DNA from: BMS3Bbin11 sp034659075
Lineage (GTDB): Bacteria; Pseudomonadota; Gammaproteobacteria; BMS3Bbin11
NCBI GenBank assembly: GCA_034659075.1
Contig: JAYEGM010000096.1
Coordinates: 1-14,225, forward strand
Length of the DNA stretch: 14,225 nucleotides
Reading direction: 5' to 3'
Positions 1 through 6,779 of the stretch are shown piece by piece. Under the pieces are notes generated by a model. That model made no database searches. It was not told the DNA's origin and saw only the letters and a list, made by a program, of their open reading frames with translations. The position numbers and the translations under genes were made by a program. Positions within the stretch are counted from its first letter, which is position 1, and each line of letters starts with the position of its first letter.

Positions 1-59
1 CGGTAAAAACACCATAATTCGTTCAATATTTGTGGTTCACCAAAAATTTTCTTTAGCAT
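1..59 (-). CDS. Partial unknown gene, N-terminus only (cut by window edge)
   Basis: Only the first 19 codons lie in the window, beginning MLKKIFGEPQILNELW. The ATG at 57-59 (minus strand) sits inside the last codons of the upstream small gene, with a 7-base overlap that includes that gene's TAA. An AAGGGTG stretch about 5 bases upstream could serve as ribosome binding site. The overlap suggests translational coupling of two genes in one operon. Nothing in the visible residues identifies the product. The open frame, the overlap and the ribosome binding site are seen; that this is a real gene is inference. Confidence 0.45.
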   Translation of the reverse strand, partial: MLKKIFGEPQILNELWCFY

Positions 60-313
60 GTTTTCACCCTTTTGATATTATTGTGTAAATTTGCATCTGA
101 AACTGACCCACCAGTTTCATCCATTATTGGACTACAAAAGTCTGTCCAATGTATTGAAGACACTGATAGTTCGAGGATTTTTAGCGGGTCAATATTAAAT
201 ACAAAGAAACCACTAAAGTGGCTCAAACAAGTATGCAAATCAACAATCCAGTCTACTTGAGAGGGCATATACAACTGTCTTGCTACAAAAATAGAAGGTA
301 AAAACGTGTTCAT
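53..313 (-). CDS. Small hypothetical protein, AT-rich, next to tRNA-Asn
   Basis: This reads as 86 residues from the ATG at 311-313, starting MNTFLPSIFVARQ. A TTG three codons upstream (322) would also be in frame, but the ATG has a GGA about four bases before it. The protein has no clear signal peptide or membrane helix and I recognise no domain. The middle, around VDWIVDLHTCLSHFSGFFVF, is hydrophobic with alternating character. Its base composition is clearly more AT-rich than the aminotransferase-uvrB-ccm block, and it lies just past the 3' end of a tRNA gene, a common insertion point of mobile elements. Its stop overlaps the start of the next minus-strand gene, which supports it being real rather than chance. 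Function unknown. Confidence 0.45.
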   Translation of the reverse strand: MNTFLPSIFVARQLYMPSQVDWIVDLHTCLSHFSGFFVFNIDPLKILELSVSSIHWTDFCSPIMDETGGSVSDANLHNNIKRVKTC

Positions 314-320
314 TATTTCC

Positions 321-381
321 AACTTAAGTTACTGAAAAATAAGAAAAATATCTTAAGGTGGTCACGATCTGGTCACGTGAC
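321..381. repeat. Cluster of palindromes and a short direct repeat beside the tRNA
   Basis: Between the small AT-rich gene and the tRNA terminator lie a perfect 10-bp palindrome AACTTAAGTT (321-330), a second CTTAAG (352-357), a GGTCACG direct repeat (360-366 and 371-377, one helical turn apart) and a perfect 10-bp palindrome GTCACGTGAC (372-381). The sites are upstream of the minus-strand gene at 53-313, so they could be operators for it. Alternatively they could be arm-type sites of an integrase. The sequence alone does not decide. Confidence 0.4.
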
Positions 382-391
382 GGAAGGGAAG

Positions 392-419
392 AAAAAAGCG
401 GGCGCAAATGCACCCGCTT
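392..419 (-). terminator. Rho-independent terminator of tRNA-Asn
   Basis: Read on the minus strand, a GC-rich hairpin is formed by AAGCGGG (413-419) and CCCGCTT (396-402), with inner GC/GC pairs around an ATTT loop. It is followed by a run of six T (392-397). It lies about 25 bases past the encoded CCA end of tRNA-Asn, in the right orientation to end that transcript. Confidence 0.85.
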
Positions 420-445
420 AAGTCTCTGATTTATATCAGAAAATG

Positions 446-521
<76 letters not shown>

Positions 522-534
522 ATTGAGGACGCGA

Positions 535-563
535 ATCTTACTGATACAGCCTTATATCGTCAA
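535..563 (-). promoter_or_regulatory. Sigma70-type promoter of tRNA-Asn
   Basis: On the minus strand, TTGACG (558-563) is separated by exactly 17 bases from TAAGAT (535-540). It is followed by a GC-rich discriminator (TCGCGTCC) just upstream of the tRNA, as expected for a growth-rate-controlled stable-RNA promoter. Confidence 0.8.
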
Positions 564-599
564 GCTATTACTTGATTTACTCTGTTGAAAGTTGAATCC

Positions 600-1784
600 T
601 TAACCCAAGGCTTTTGCTATTCTTTCCAGTGCCTGATCCAGCATTTCCATGCTGGTGGCATAGGATATGCGGATATAGCCTTCTGCACCGAAGGCAGAGC
701 CGGGTACCAGGGCAACTTTGGCTTCACCCAGCAGGTAGTCAGCCAGCTCGACATCGTTGCTGAATTTACTGCTGTCTGCGATGAGTTTTCGGGCATCGGC
801 AAAGGTGTAAAAGGTGCCATCTGATTCGATACAGTCAATACCGTCAATCGCATTCAGGCGTTCGACGACGAATGCATGGCGCTCTTTAAATGCTTTCAGC
901 ATTGGCGCGATGCATGCCTGATCGCCATTCAGTGCCGCTTCCGCAGCGACCTGGGAAATAGAGCAGGGGTTTGAGGTGCTTTGTGACTGGGTCTTTTTCA
1001 TGGCAGCTACCAGTTCTGCCGGGCCGCCGCAGTAGCCGATGCGCCAACCGGTCATTGAATAGGCCTTGGAGACACCGTTCATGACGACGGTACGGTCATA
1101 CAGTTCCGGGCAGGCGTTAACTATGTTGACGAAGGGCGCTTCAGTCCAGAGGATATGCTCGTACATGTCATCGGTGGCGATGAGTACCTGCGGGTGCTGC
1201 TTCAGCACCTCACCGAGTGCTGCCAGTTCCTGCCGGGTGTAAACGGCACCGGTAGGATTGGACGGGCTGTTGATGAAGATAAGCTTTGTGCGCTCTGTGA
1301 TGGCGGCCTGCAACTGATCGGGTGTTATCTTGTAGCCCTGTTCTATGCCGGCATGGATGATCACCGGAACGCCATCGGCCAGCAGTGTCATATCCGGATA
1401 AGAGACCCAGTAGGGGGCCGGTATGATGACTTCGTCACCGGGGTTGATCAGGGCCTGTAATAAATTAAAACTGGTTTGCTTGCCGCCTACAGAGACCAGT
1501 ATCTGATTCATCTCATAGTCGAGATTATTGTCACGTTTAAACTTGTCGATGACGGCCTGTTTCAGGCTCGGCGTGCCGTCTACTGCGGTATACTTTGTGA
1601 AACCATTACGAATTGCCTGTATGGCCGCTTCCTTTATATGATCAGGTGTATCGAAGTCGGGCTCGCCGGCACCCAGACCGATAATATCCTGTCCCTGCTC
1701 CCTCAGTTCTTTGGCACGCGCAGTAATGGCGAGGGTCTGTGAGGGCTTAATGTTCTTAACGCGGTTAGAGAGTCTGATGCTCAA
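600..1784 (-). CDS. aatA: Aspartate aminotransferase, class I (PLP-dependent)
   Basis: This is a 394-residue fold-type I aminotransferase that should interconvert aspartate + 2-oxoglutarate with oxaloacetate + glutamate in the cytoplasm. Visible family marks are GAGEPDFDTP near residues 38-47, YWVSYPD near 125-131, NSPSNPTG at 172-179, D205 and Y208 of the PLP pocket in TDDMY, the Schiff-base lysine K240 in SKAYSMTGWRIGY, and the substrate-carboxylate arginine in YIRISYAT near the C-terminus. The sequence looks like subgroup Ib (Thermus/Rhizobium type) rather than E. coli AspC. Related enzymes can also accept prephenate or aromatic substrates, so the exact substrate is not certain. The start is TTG at 1784, supported by AGGAG (1793-1797) eight bases upstream; no in-frame ATG is nearby. 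It is transcribed away from uvrB. Confidence 0.93.
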   Translation of the reverse strand: MSIRLSNRVKNIKPSQTLAITARAKELREQGQDIIGLGAGEPDFDTPDHIKEAAIQAIRNGFTKYTAVDGTPSLKQAVIDKFKRDNNLDYEMNQILVSVGGKQTSFNLLQALINPGDEVIIPAPYWVSYPDMTLLADGVPVIIHAGIEQGYKITPDQLQAAITERTKLIFINSPSNPTGAVYTRQELAALGEVLKQHPQVLIATDDMYEHILWTEAPFVNIVNACPELYDRTVVMNGVSKAYSMTGWRIGYCGGPAELVAAMKKTQSQSTSNPCSISQVAAEAALNGDQACIAPMLKAFKERHAFVVERLNAIDGIDCIESDGTFYTFADARKLIADSSKFSNDVELADYLLGEAKVALVPGSAFGAEGYIRISYATSMEMLDQALERIAKALG

Positions 1785-1804
1785 TATATCTGCTCCTGTT
1801 ATTT

Positions 1805-1842
1805 GGTCGCTGTTATAATGGACGCCTGAGATTCAGCTGAAT
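1805..1842 (+). promoter_or_regulatory. uvrB promoter (extended -10), with palindrome in the divergent gap
   Basis: TGT-TATAAT (1811-1819) is a perfect -10 with an extended TGn element on the plus strand; I see no good -35. Initiation near 1826 would give a leader of about 70 bases before uvrB. A minus-strand TATAAC (1812-1817) overlaps it and is well placed for the aminotransferase gene. The perfect 12-bp palindrome ATTCAGCTGAAT (1831-1842) lies just after the predicted uvrB start of transcription and could be an operator. I looked for a LexA box (CTGT-N8-ACAG) and found none, so SOS control of uvrB is not supported. Confidence 0.55.
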
Positions 1843-1895
1843 AATACGACAATTGTTTGCGTGCATCTAGAACAGAAACATGAAGACTGTAATTT

Positions 1896-3920
1896 ATGGG
1901 TATTTTTAATTTACATACTGATTTTGAACCTGCGGGGGACCAGGTTTCTGCTATCGATGCCCTGGTTGAAGGGTTGGAAAACGGCGAGGCCTGGCAGACA
2001 TTGCTGGGGGTAACCGGTTCCGGCAAGACGTTCACTATGGCGAACATCATCGAGCGAACCGGCAGGCCGGCCATTGTTATGGCACATAATAAGACACTGG
2101 CAGCGCAGTTGTACTCTGAGTTTCGTGATTTCTTTCCGGAGAATTCGGTGGAGTATTTCGTTTCCTACTACGATTACTACCAGCCTGAGGCCTATGTCCC
2201 CTCATCGGATACCTTCATCGAGAAGGATGCGGCCATCAATCAGCAGATTGAGCAGATGCGCCTGTCTGCGACCAAGGCGCTGCTGGAGCAGGACGATGTC
2301 ATCATCGTAGCCACCGTTTCAGCCATCTACGGGCTGGGTGATCCGGCGGCCTATCACGACATGATTCTGCATCTGAAGCAGGGCGATGTGTTGAATCAGC
2401 GGGCGATACTGAAGCGGCTGGCAGAGATGCAGTACAGGCGTAATGACCAGGTGCTGGAACGAGGCAATTTCCGCGTCAGAGGCGATGTTATTGATATCTT
2501 TCCGGCGGAAGAGGAGCACAAGGCGACACGTATTGAACTGTTTGGCGACGAGATAGAACGGCTCAGTGAGTTCGACCCGCTGACCGGTGAAACGCTGGTG
2601 GAGAAGGTGCGCACCACTGTCTACCCAAAGTCGCACTATGTCACGCCACGTGAACGCGTGCTGGATGCAGTAGAAATGATCAAGGACGAGCTGCAGCAGA
2701 GGCTGGCTGAATTACGTTCACAGAACAAGCTGCTGGAGGCACAAAGGCTGGAGCAGAGGTGCCTGTTTGATATCGAAATGATGCAGGAACTGGGTTATAC
2801 CAATGGTATCGAAAACTACTCGCGTTATCTGTCCGGACGTGCACCGGGTCAGCCGCCACCGACATTGATCGATTATCTACCTGCCAAGGCACTGATGTTT
2901 ATCGATGAATCACATGTTACCGTCCCGCAGATAGGCGGCATGTACCGTGGCGACCGTTCACGCAAGCAGACACTGGTTGAATATGGCTTCCGTTTACCGT
3001 CTGCACTGGATAATCGACCGCTTCGCTTCGATGAGTTCGAGGCATTGATGCCGCAGACTGTTTTCGTCTCGGCCACCCCGGCTCAGTATGAAGCAGACCA
3101 CAGCAATAGTGTCGTCGAGCAGATCGTGCGGCCGACCGGGCTGCTGGATCCGGTGGTGGAGGTGCGTCCGGTTGCCTCACAGGTGGATGATGTTCTGTCA
3201 GAGATCAACCGGCTGGCCGAACTGGGCGAGCGTATTCTTGTTACCACACTGACCAAGCGTATGGCTGAAGACCTGACGGATTATTTACTGGAACATGGTG
3301 TACGTGTCCGTTATCTGCATTCTGATATTGATACTGTCGAGCGAGTGGAAATTATCCATGATTTACGCGCAGGTGAATTTGACTGCCTGGTCGGCATAAA
3401 CCTGTTGCGGGAAGGGCTGGATATACCGGAAGTCTCCATGGTTGCCATACTCGATGCCGATAAAGAAGGTTTTCTGCGCTCGACACGTTCGCTGATTCAG
3501 ACCATCGGGCGCGCGGCTCGTCATATCCATGGCAAGGCAATCCTTTATGCGGACAGGGAAACGGATTCAATGAAAGCGGCCATTTCGGAGAGTAAACGCC
3601 GCCGTGAGAAGCAGCAGCAACATAATCTCGATCATGGTATTTCACCACAAAGTGTCCAGAAGAAGGTCAAGGAAATTATCGAAGGTATAGGCAGCAAGCG
3701 CAATACTGGGCCTTACTCAAATAGATCGCCGAAGGCGCTGCGTGCGGCCGAAGAAATGGCGGTTTACAAAAGAATGTCTCCTAAGGAGCTGGCAAAAAAT
3801 ATCAGCCAGATGGAAAAAGAGATGCTGGATTTTGCGCATAACCTGGAATTTGAAAAGGCCGTTGTTGTGCGTGACAGCATTGCAGCACTCAAGGCTGAAT
3901 TGCTGGAACTACCCGCCTGA
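1896..3920 (+). CDS. uvrB: UvrABC system protein B (excision nuclease subunit)
   Basis: UvrB verifies DNA damage delivered by UvrA and recruits UvrC for the dual incision of nucleotide excision repair. The protein has 674 residues, essentially the E. coli length (673), and aligns with it end to end from memory. Walker A GVTGSGKT is at residues 38-45. The damage-clamping beta-hairpin region with YFVSYYDYYQPEAYVPSSD follows near 87-110. The helicase Walker B DESHV and the VSATPAQYE motif follow. The C-terminal helicase half contains LVTTLTKRMAEDLT, GINLLREGLD and QTIGRAAR. The C-terminal UVR domain (about 632-668, around AHNLEFEKAVVVRDSIAAL) binds UvrC. The ATG has only a weak GAAG upstream. 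Reading is complete with no disruption. Confidence 0.98.
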   Translation: MGIFNLHTDFEPAGDQVSAIDALVEGLENGEAWQTLLGVTGSGKTFTMANIIERTGRPAIVMAHNKTLAAQLYSEFRDFFPENSVEYFVSYYDYYQPEAYVPSSDTFIEKDAAINQQIEQMRLSATKALLEQDDVIIVATVSAIYGLGDPAAYHDMILHLKQGDVLNQRAILKRLAEMQYRRNDQVLERGNFRVRGDVIDIFPAEEEHKATRIELFGDEIERLSEFDPLTGETLVEKVRTTVYPKSHYVTPRERVLDAVEMIKDELQQRLAELRSQNKLLEAQRLEQRCLFDIEMMQELGYTNGIENYSRYLSGRAPGQPPPTLIDYLPAKALMFIDESHVTVPQIGGMYRGDRSRKQTLVEYGFRLPSALDNRPLRFDEFEALMPQTVFVSATPAQYEADHSNSVVEQIVRPTGLLDPVVEVRPVASQVDDVLSEINRLAELGERILVTTLTKRMAEDLTDYLLEHGVRVRYLHSDIDTVERVEIIHDLRAGEFDCLVGINLLREGLDIPEVSMVAILDADKEGFLRSTRSLIQTIGRAARHIHGKAILYADRETDSMKAAISESKRRREKQQQHNLDHGISPQSVQKKVKEIIEGIGSKRNTGPYSNRSPKALRAAEEMAVYKRMSPKELAKNISQMEKEMLDFAHNLEFEKAVVVRDSIAALKAELLELPA

Positions 3921-3942
3921 TCGCCTGTCATAGAGGAAACTG

Positions 3943-3962
3943 AAAACACGACTCGATGTTTT
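3943..3962 (+). terminator. Weak hairpin after uvrB, possible terminator
   Basis: AAAACA (3943-3948) and TGTTTT (3957-3962) can pair around an 8-base loop, and the 3' arm ends in four T. It is A/T-only apart from one pair, so it is a poor terminator. Some read-through from uvrB into the ccm genes is plausible. No convincing promoter is visible in the 118 bases before ccmA. Confidence 0.25.
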
Positions 3963-4038
3963 GCCGCCAAAAGAATAAAATTACGCCTGTTCTTATTCCC
4001 TCATTCTAAACGATCTTATTCAACCATCAGCCAAGCGC

Positions 4039-4674
4039 ATGCTCGAAGTTACTAACCTGGAATGTATCCGCGGCGATCGCAGTCTGTTCGCCGGTCTGGA
4101 ATTTTGCCTGCAATCCGGTGAGCTTCTGCATTTGCAGGGACATAACGGCAGCGGTAAAACTACCCTGCTGCGCACGCTTTGCGGGTTGATTGCGCCGACT
4201 CAGGGTTCGGTACGCTGGAAAGGAAAAAGTATTCGCCGGCAACGGGACGAATTTGCTGCGGATATGTTGTTTCTTGGTCATCTAAACGGAATTAAGGCAG
4301 ATCTGACTGCACTTGAGAACCTGCGCATACTATGCCAGCTTGATGGACTGGACATCAGTGATAAGCGTTTATGGCAGGTGTTAGAGCAAATGGGGCTTTA
4401 TGGGCAGGAAGAACTGCCTGTACGTGTCCTGTCACAGGGCCAGAAACGACGGGTGACTCTGGCCCGGCTGCTGCTCAGTGAAGCCCCCTTATGGTTACTG
4501 GACGAGCCCTTTACTGCGCTGGATAAGGCGGCCGTAGATTTCCTGCAGACGGTGATAGCCGGACATATTAATGGTGGTGGCATGGTCATGCTGACGACGC
4601 ATCAGGATGTTGCATTAATCACTGGTGAAGTCAGGAACTTGCAGCTCGGCTGGAAAGAGGATGGCGATGTTTAA
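4039..4674 (+). CDS. ccmA: Haem exporter ATP-binding protein CcmA
   Basis: CcmA is the ATPase of the CcmABCD complex. ATP hydrolysis releases holo-CcmE (haem-loaded chaperone) from CcmC in System I cytochrome c maturation. The 211-residue protein has Walker A GHNGSGKT at 34-41, the ABC signature LSQGQKRR at 131-138, Walker B LWLLDEP at 151-157 followed by the D-loop ALD, and the H-loop histidine in LTTHQ. Family-typical TALENL is at 90-95. No Shine-Dalgarno sequence is seen before the ATG. It is the first gene of a nine-gene ccm operon, and its stop overlaps the likely ccmB start by 8 bases. Confidence 0.96.
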   Translation: MLEVTNLECIRGDRSLFAGLEFCLQSGELLHLQGHNGSGKTTLLRTLCGLIAPTQGSVRWKGKSIRRQRDEFAADMLFLGHLNGIKADLTALENLRILCQLDGLDISDKRLWQVLEQMGLYGQEELPVRVLSQGQKRRVTLARLLLSEAPLWLLDEPFTALDKAAVDFLQTVIAGHINGGGMVMLTTHQDVALITGEVRNLQLGWKEDGDV

Positions 4675-5335
4675 GGCATTTTATATCGTTGTTATGCGTG
4701 ATCTGCTGCTGGCTATGCGCAATCGTTCTGATATTCTTACCACCCTGTTTTTCTTTATTATTTCTATCAGCCTGTTCCCGCTGGGCATAGGTCCGGAAAT
4801 GGATACCTTACGCGAAATTGCCCCCGGTGTATTCTGGGTTGCTGCGCTGCTGGCTTCAATGCTGGCCCTGGAACGTCTGTTTGCTATCGATTTCGCTGAT
4901 GGCACGCTGGAACAATTATTGCTGACACCGCAGCCAACAACGCTACTGGTGCTGGCCAAAGTGCTGGCCCATTGGCTGATAACCGGTGTGCCATTAGTAT
5001 TACTGTCACCCCTGCTTGGGCTACAATACGATCTCTCATCGGAAGCGATACAGGCGTTGATGCTGACATTGTTGCTCGGTACACCCTCATTGAGCCTGAT
5101 CGGCGCCATTGGAGCCGCCTTGACGCTGGGTTTACGTGGTGGCGGCGTGCTGGTTTCCTTACTGGTACTGCCGTTGTATATTCCTGTCCTCATTTTTGGT
5201 GCCGGCGCTGTGGAAGCCACTGTTTCAGGACTGGGGGGGGCAGGGCATATATCTATGCTTGGAGCAATTTTATTACTGTCACTGGTGATGGCGCCGCTGG
5301 CAACCGTTGCCGCGCTTAGAGTGTCGGCAGAGTAA
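4667..5335 (+). CDS. ccmB: Haem exporter membrane subunit CcmB
   Basis: CcmB is the integral inner-membrane partner of the CcmA ATPase. I chose the ATG at 4667 (222 residues, MFKAFYIVVMRD) because GAGG (4657-4660) is six bases upstream and the length then matches E. coli CcmB (220). The ATG at 4661 abuts the GAGG and is less likely. Family blocks are visible: SLFPLGIGPE, IAPGVFWVAALLASMLALERLF, DGTLEQLLL, LAKVLAHWLITGVPL, LLLGTPSLSLIGAIGAALT and GGGVLVSLLVLPLYIPVLIFG, giving about six membrane helices. A run of eight G (5233-5240) in the 3' part encodes LGGAG and is a potential slippage point. The gene overlaps ccmA; a 39-base gap separates it from ccmC. Confidence 0.96.
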   Translation: MFKAFYIVVMRDLLLAMRNRSDILTTLFFFIISISLFPLGIGPEMDTLREIAPGVFWVAALLASMLALERLFAIDFADGTLEQLLLTPQPTTLLVLAKVLAHWLITGVPLVLLSPLLGLQYDLSSEAIQALMLTLLLGTPSLSLIGAIGAALTLGLRGGGVLVSLLVLPLYIPVLIFGAGAVEATVSGLGGAGHISMLGAILLLSLVMAPLATVAALRVSAE

Positions 5336-5374
5336 GAAAAACCTGATCACTATTATAGAATTATAGTATTCATT

Positions 5375-6124
5375 ATGAGCTCAAATAAATTTAACTGGTT
5401 TAAATTTTCTTCACCAGCCACTTTTTATCCACTGGCAGGGAAGATGGTGCCGTGGTTTTCAGGCATTGCGGTGATCCTTATTTTTATTGGCCTGTATATG
5501 GGCTTCTTCGTCGCACCAACAGATTACAAGCAGGGCGAGGGCTATCGGATAATTTTTGTCCATGTACCGGCATCCTGGATGTCTATGTTCATCTACCTGG
5601 TGATGGCCTTCTGGGCAATTTTGGGACTGGTATTTAATACACGCGTTTCTGGCATGATGGTACAGGCACTGGCACCTACCGGCGCTATGTTCACCTTTCT
5701 TGCGCTGTGGACCGGTGCTTTCTGGGGCAAGCCCATGTGGGGGACCTGGTGGGTCTGGGATGCCCGGCTGACGTCAGAACTGATCCTGTTTTTCCTTTAT
5801 ATCGGCTATATCGCGCTCCATTCATCGATTGATGATAACCGGCGGGCAGACCGGGCTAGCGCCATTCTGGTACTGGTCGGGGTTGTTAATATTCCCATAA
5901 TCTATTATTCGGTAAAATGGTGGAACACCCTGCATCAGGGTGCTTCGGTTAGCGTAAAGTCCGGTTCCAGTATGGCCTCTACCATGCTACTCGCCATGCT
6001 GATTATGGCGCTGGGTTTCTGGGCCTATAGCATTGCCGTATCACTGGCAAGAGTGCGCTCAGTCATCCTTGAGCGTGAGCGGGATACCTATTGGGTCAGT
6101 GAATTAGCTGAGATAAAACGATGA
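5375..6124 (+). CDS. ccmC: Haem transporter / haem lyase for CcmE, CcmC
   Basis: CcmC presents haem at the periplasmic face and promotes its covalent attachment to CcmE. The 249-residue membrane protein carries the tryptophan-rich WGTWWVWDARLT motif (122-133), which defines the haem-handling protein superfamily. The two conserved external histidines that ligate haem are H63 in FVHVPASW and H187 in WWNTLHQG, close to H60 and H184 of E. coli CcmC. About six transmembrane helices are evident. The ATG has no obvious Shine-Dalgarno sequence, unlike the coupled starts downstream. Its last bases form an ATGA overlap with ccmD. Confidence 0.97.
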   Translation: MSSNKFNWFKFSSPATFYPLAGKMVPWFSGIAVILIFIGLYMGFFVAPTDYKQGEGYRIIFVHVPASWMSMFIYLVMAFWAILGLVFNTRVSGMMVQALAPTGAMFTFLALWTGAFWGKPMWGTWWVWDARLTSELILFFLYIGYIALHSSIDDNRRADRASAILVLVGVVNIPIIYYSVKWWNTLHQGASVSVKSGSSMASTMLLAMLIMALGFWAYSIAVSLARVRSVILERERDTYWVSELAEIKR

Positions 6125-6324
6125 AAGAATTTTTTAACATGGGTGGTTATGCCCTGTATGTCTGGGGTTCCTTTGGCATGACAGCATTACTGATGCTGGC
6201 AGAACCCCTGCTGGTTCGCAGCCGGCGCAAAGCAACTCTGCGGCGCGTGTCAATTCTGGTTCGCGGTAAGCAGGCACAGCGGTCCGCATCTACATCAACA
6301 AACACTTCAGGTGATTTCAAATGA
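6121..6324 (+). CDS. ccmD: Haem exporter protein CcmD
   Basis: CcmD is a small single-pass membrane protein that holds CcmE in the CcmABC complex. The 67 residues begin MKEFFNMGGYALYVWGSFG, the family's N-terminal signature (F-x-M-G-G-Y-A-x-Y-V-W). A membrane helix follows at about 13-32, then a basic RSRRK stretch. The Ser/Thr-rich C-terminal tail is probably disordered. It is coupled to ccmC and to ccmE by ATGA overlaps on both sides. Confidence 0.92.
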   Translation: MKEFFNMGGYALYVWGSFGMTALLMLAEPLLVRSRRKATLRRVSILVRGKQAQRSASTSTNTSGDFK

Positions 6325-6779
6325 AAGCCAGGCAAAAAAGACTAATATTTATACTCGTTGGCTTAGCGATTCTTGGGCTAGCCGCCTGGCTGGTTTTCAA
6401 TGCCCTGGGAAGTAACATGTCCTATTTTTATTCCCCGACTGAGGTGGTACAGAAAAAAGCACCCGAAGATCATCTATTCAGGCTGGGTGGAATGGTAGTA
6501 ACAGGCAGCGTGCAGCGCGGTCAGGAGCTTACAGTGCGTTTTGCCGTCACCGATACCGCGAATGTAGTCAATGTCGAATACACAGGAATTCTGCCGGATT
6601 TGTTTGAAGAAGGGCAGGGCGTCATCGCGCAGGGGAAACTCAATAGCAGCGGTATTTTTGTTGCCTCCGAGGTGCTGGCCAAGCACGACGAGAATTATAT
6701 GCCGCCGGAAGTTGCGGACGCACTGGAAAAGGCTGAAAAAATGAACATGGACACATCTGCAAACGGAGCGGCTGAATGA
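6321..6779 (+). CDS. ccmE: Periplasmic haem chaperone CcmE
   Basis: CcmE binds haem covalently and carries it from CcmC to the CcmF/H lyase. The 152-residue protein has a basic N-terminus, a single signal-anchor helix (about 8-28) and an OB-fold beta-barrel. The haem-binding histidine H122 and Tyr126 are visible in LAKHDENYMP, matching H130 and Y134 of E. coli CcmE. The LGGMVVTGSV strand is typical of the family. The C-terminal tail is short and flexible. It overlaps ccmD and ccmF by four bases each. Confidence 0.97.
   Translation: MKARQKRLIFILVGLAILGLAAWLVFNALGSNMSYFYSPTEVVQKKAPEDHLFRLGGMVVTGSVQRGQELTVRFAVTDTANVVNVEYTGILPDLFEEGQGVIAQGKLNSSGIFVASEVLAKHDENYMPPEVADALEKAEKMNMDTSANGAAE

Noticed and set aside
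72..260. Plus-strand 62-codon frame opposite the left small gene
   Set aside because: The minus-strand frame is longer and overlaps the next start in a coupled arrangement, so the plus frame is taken as its shadow.
1805..1895. LexA (SOS) box before uvrB
   Set aside because: CTGT at 1810-1813 region is not followed by ACAG at the required distance (ACGC instead).
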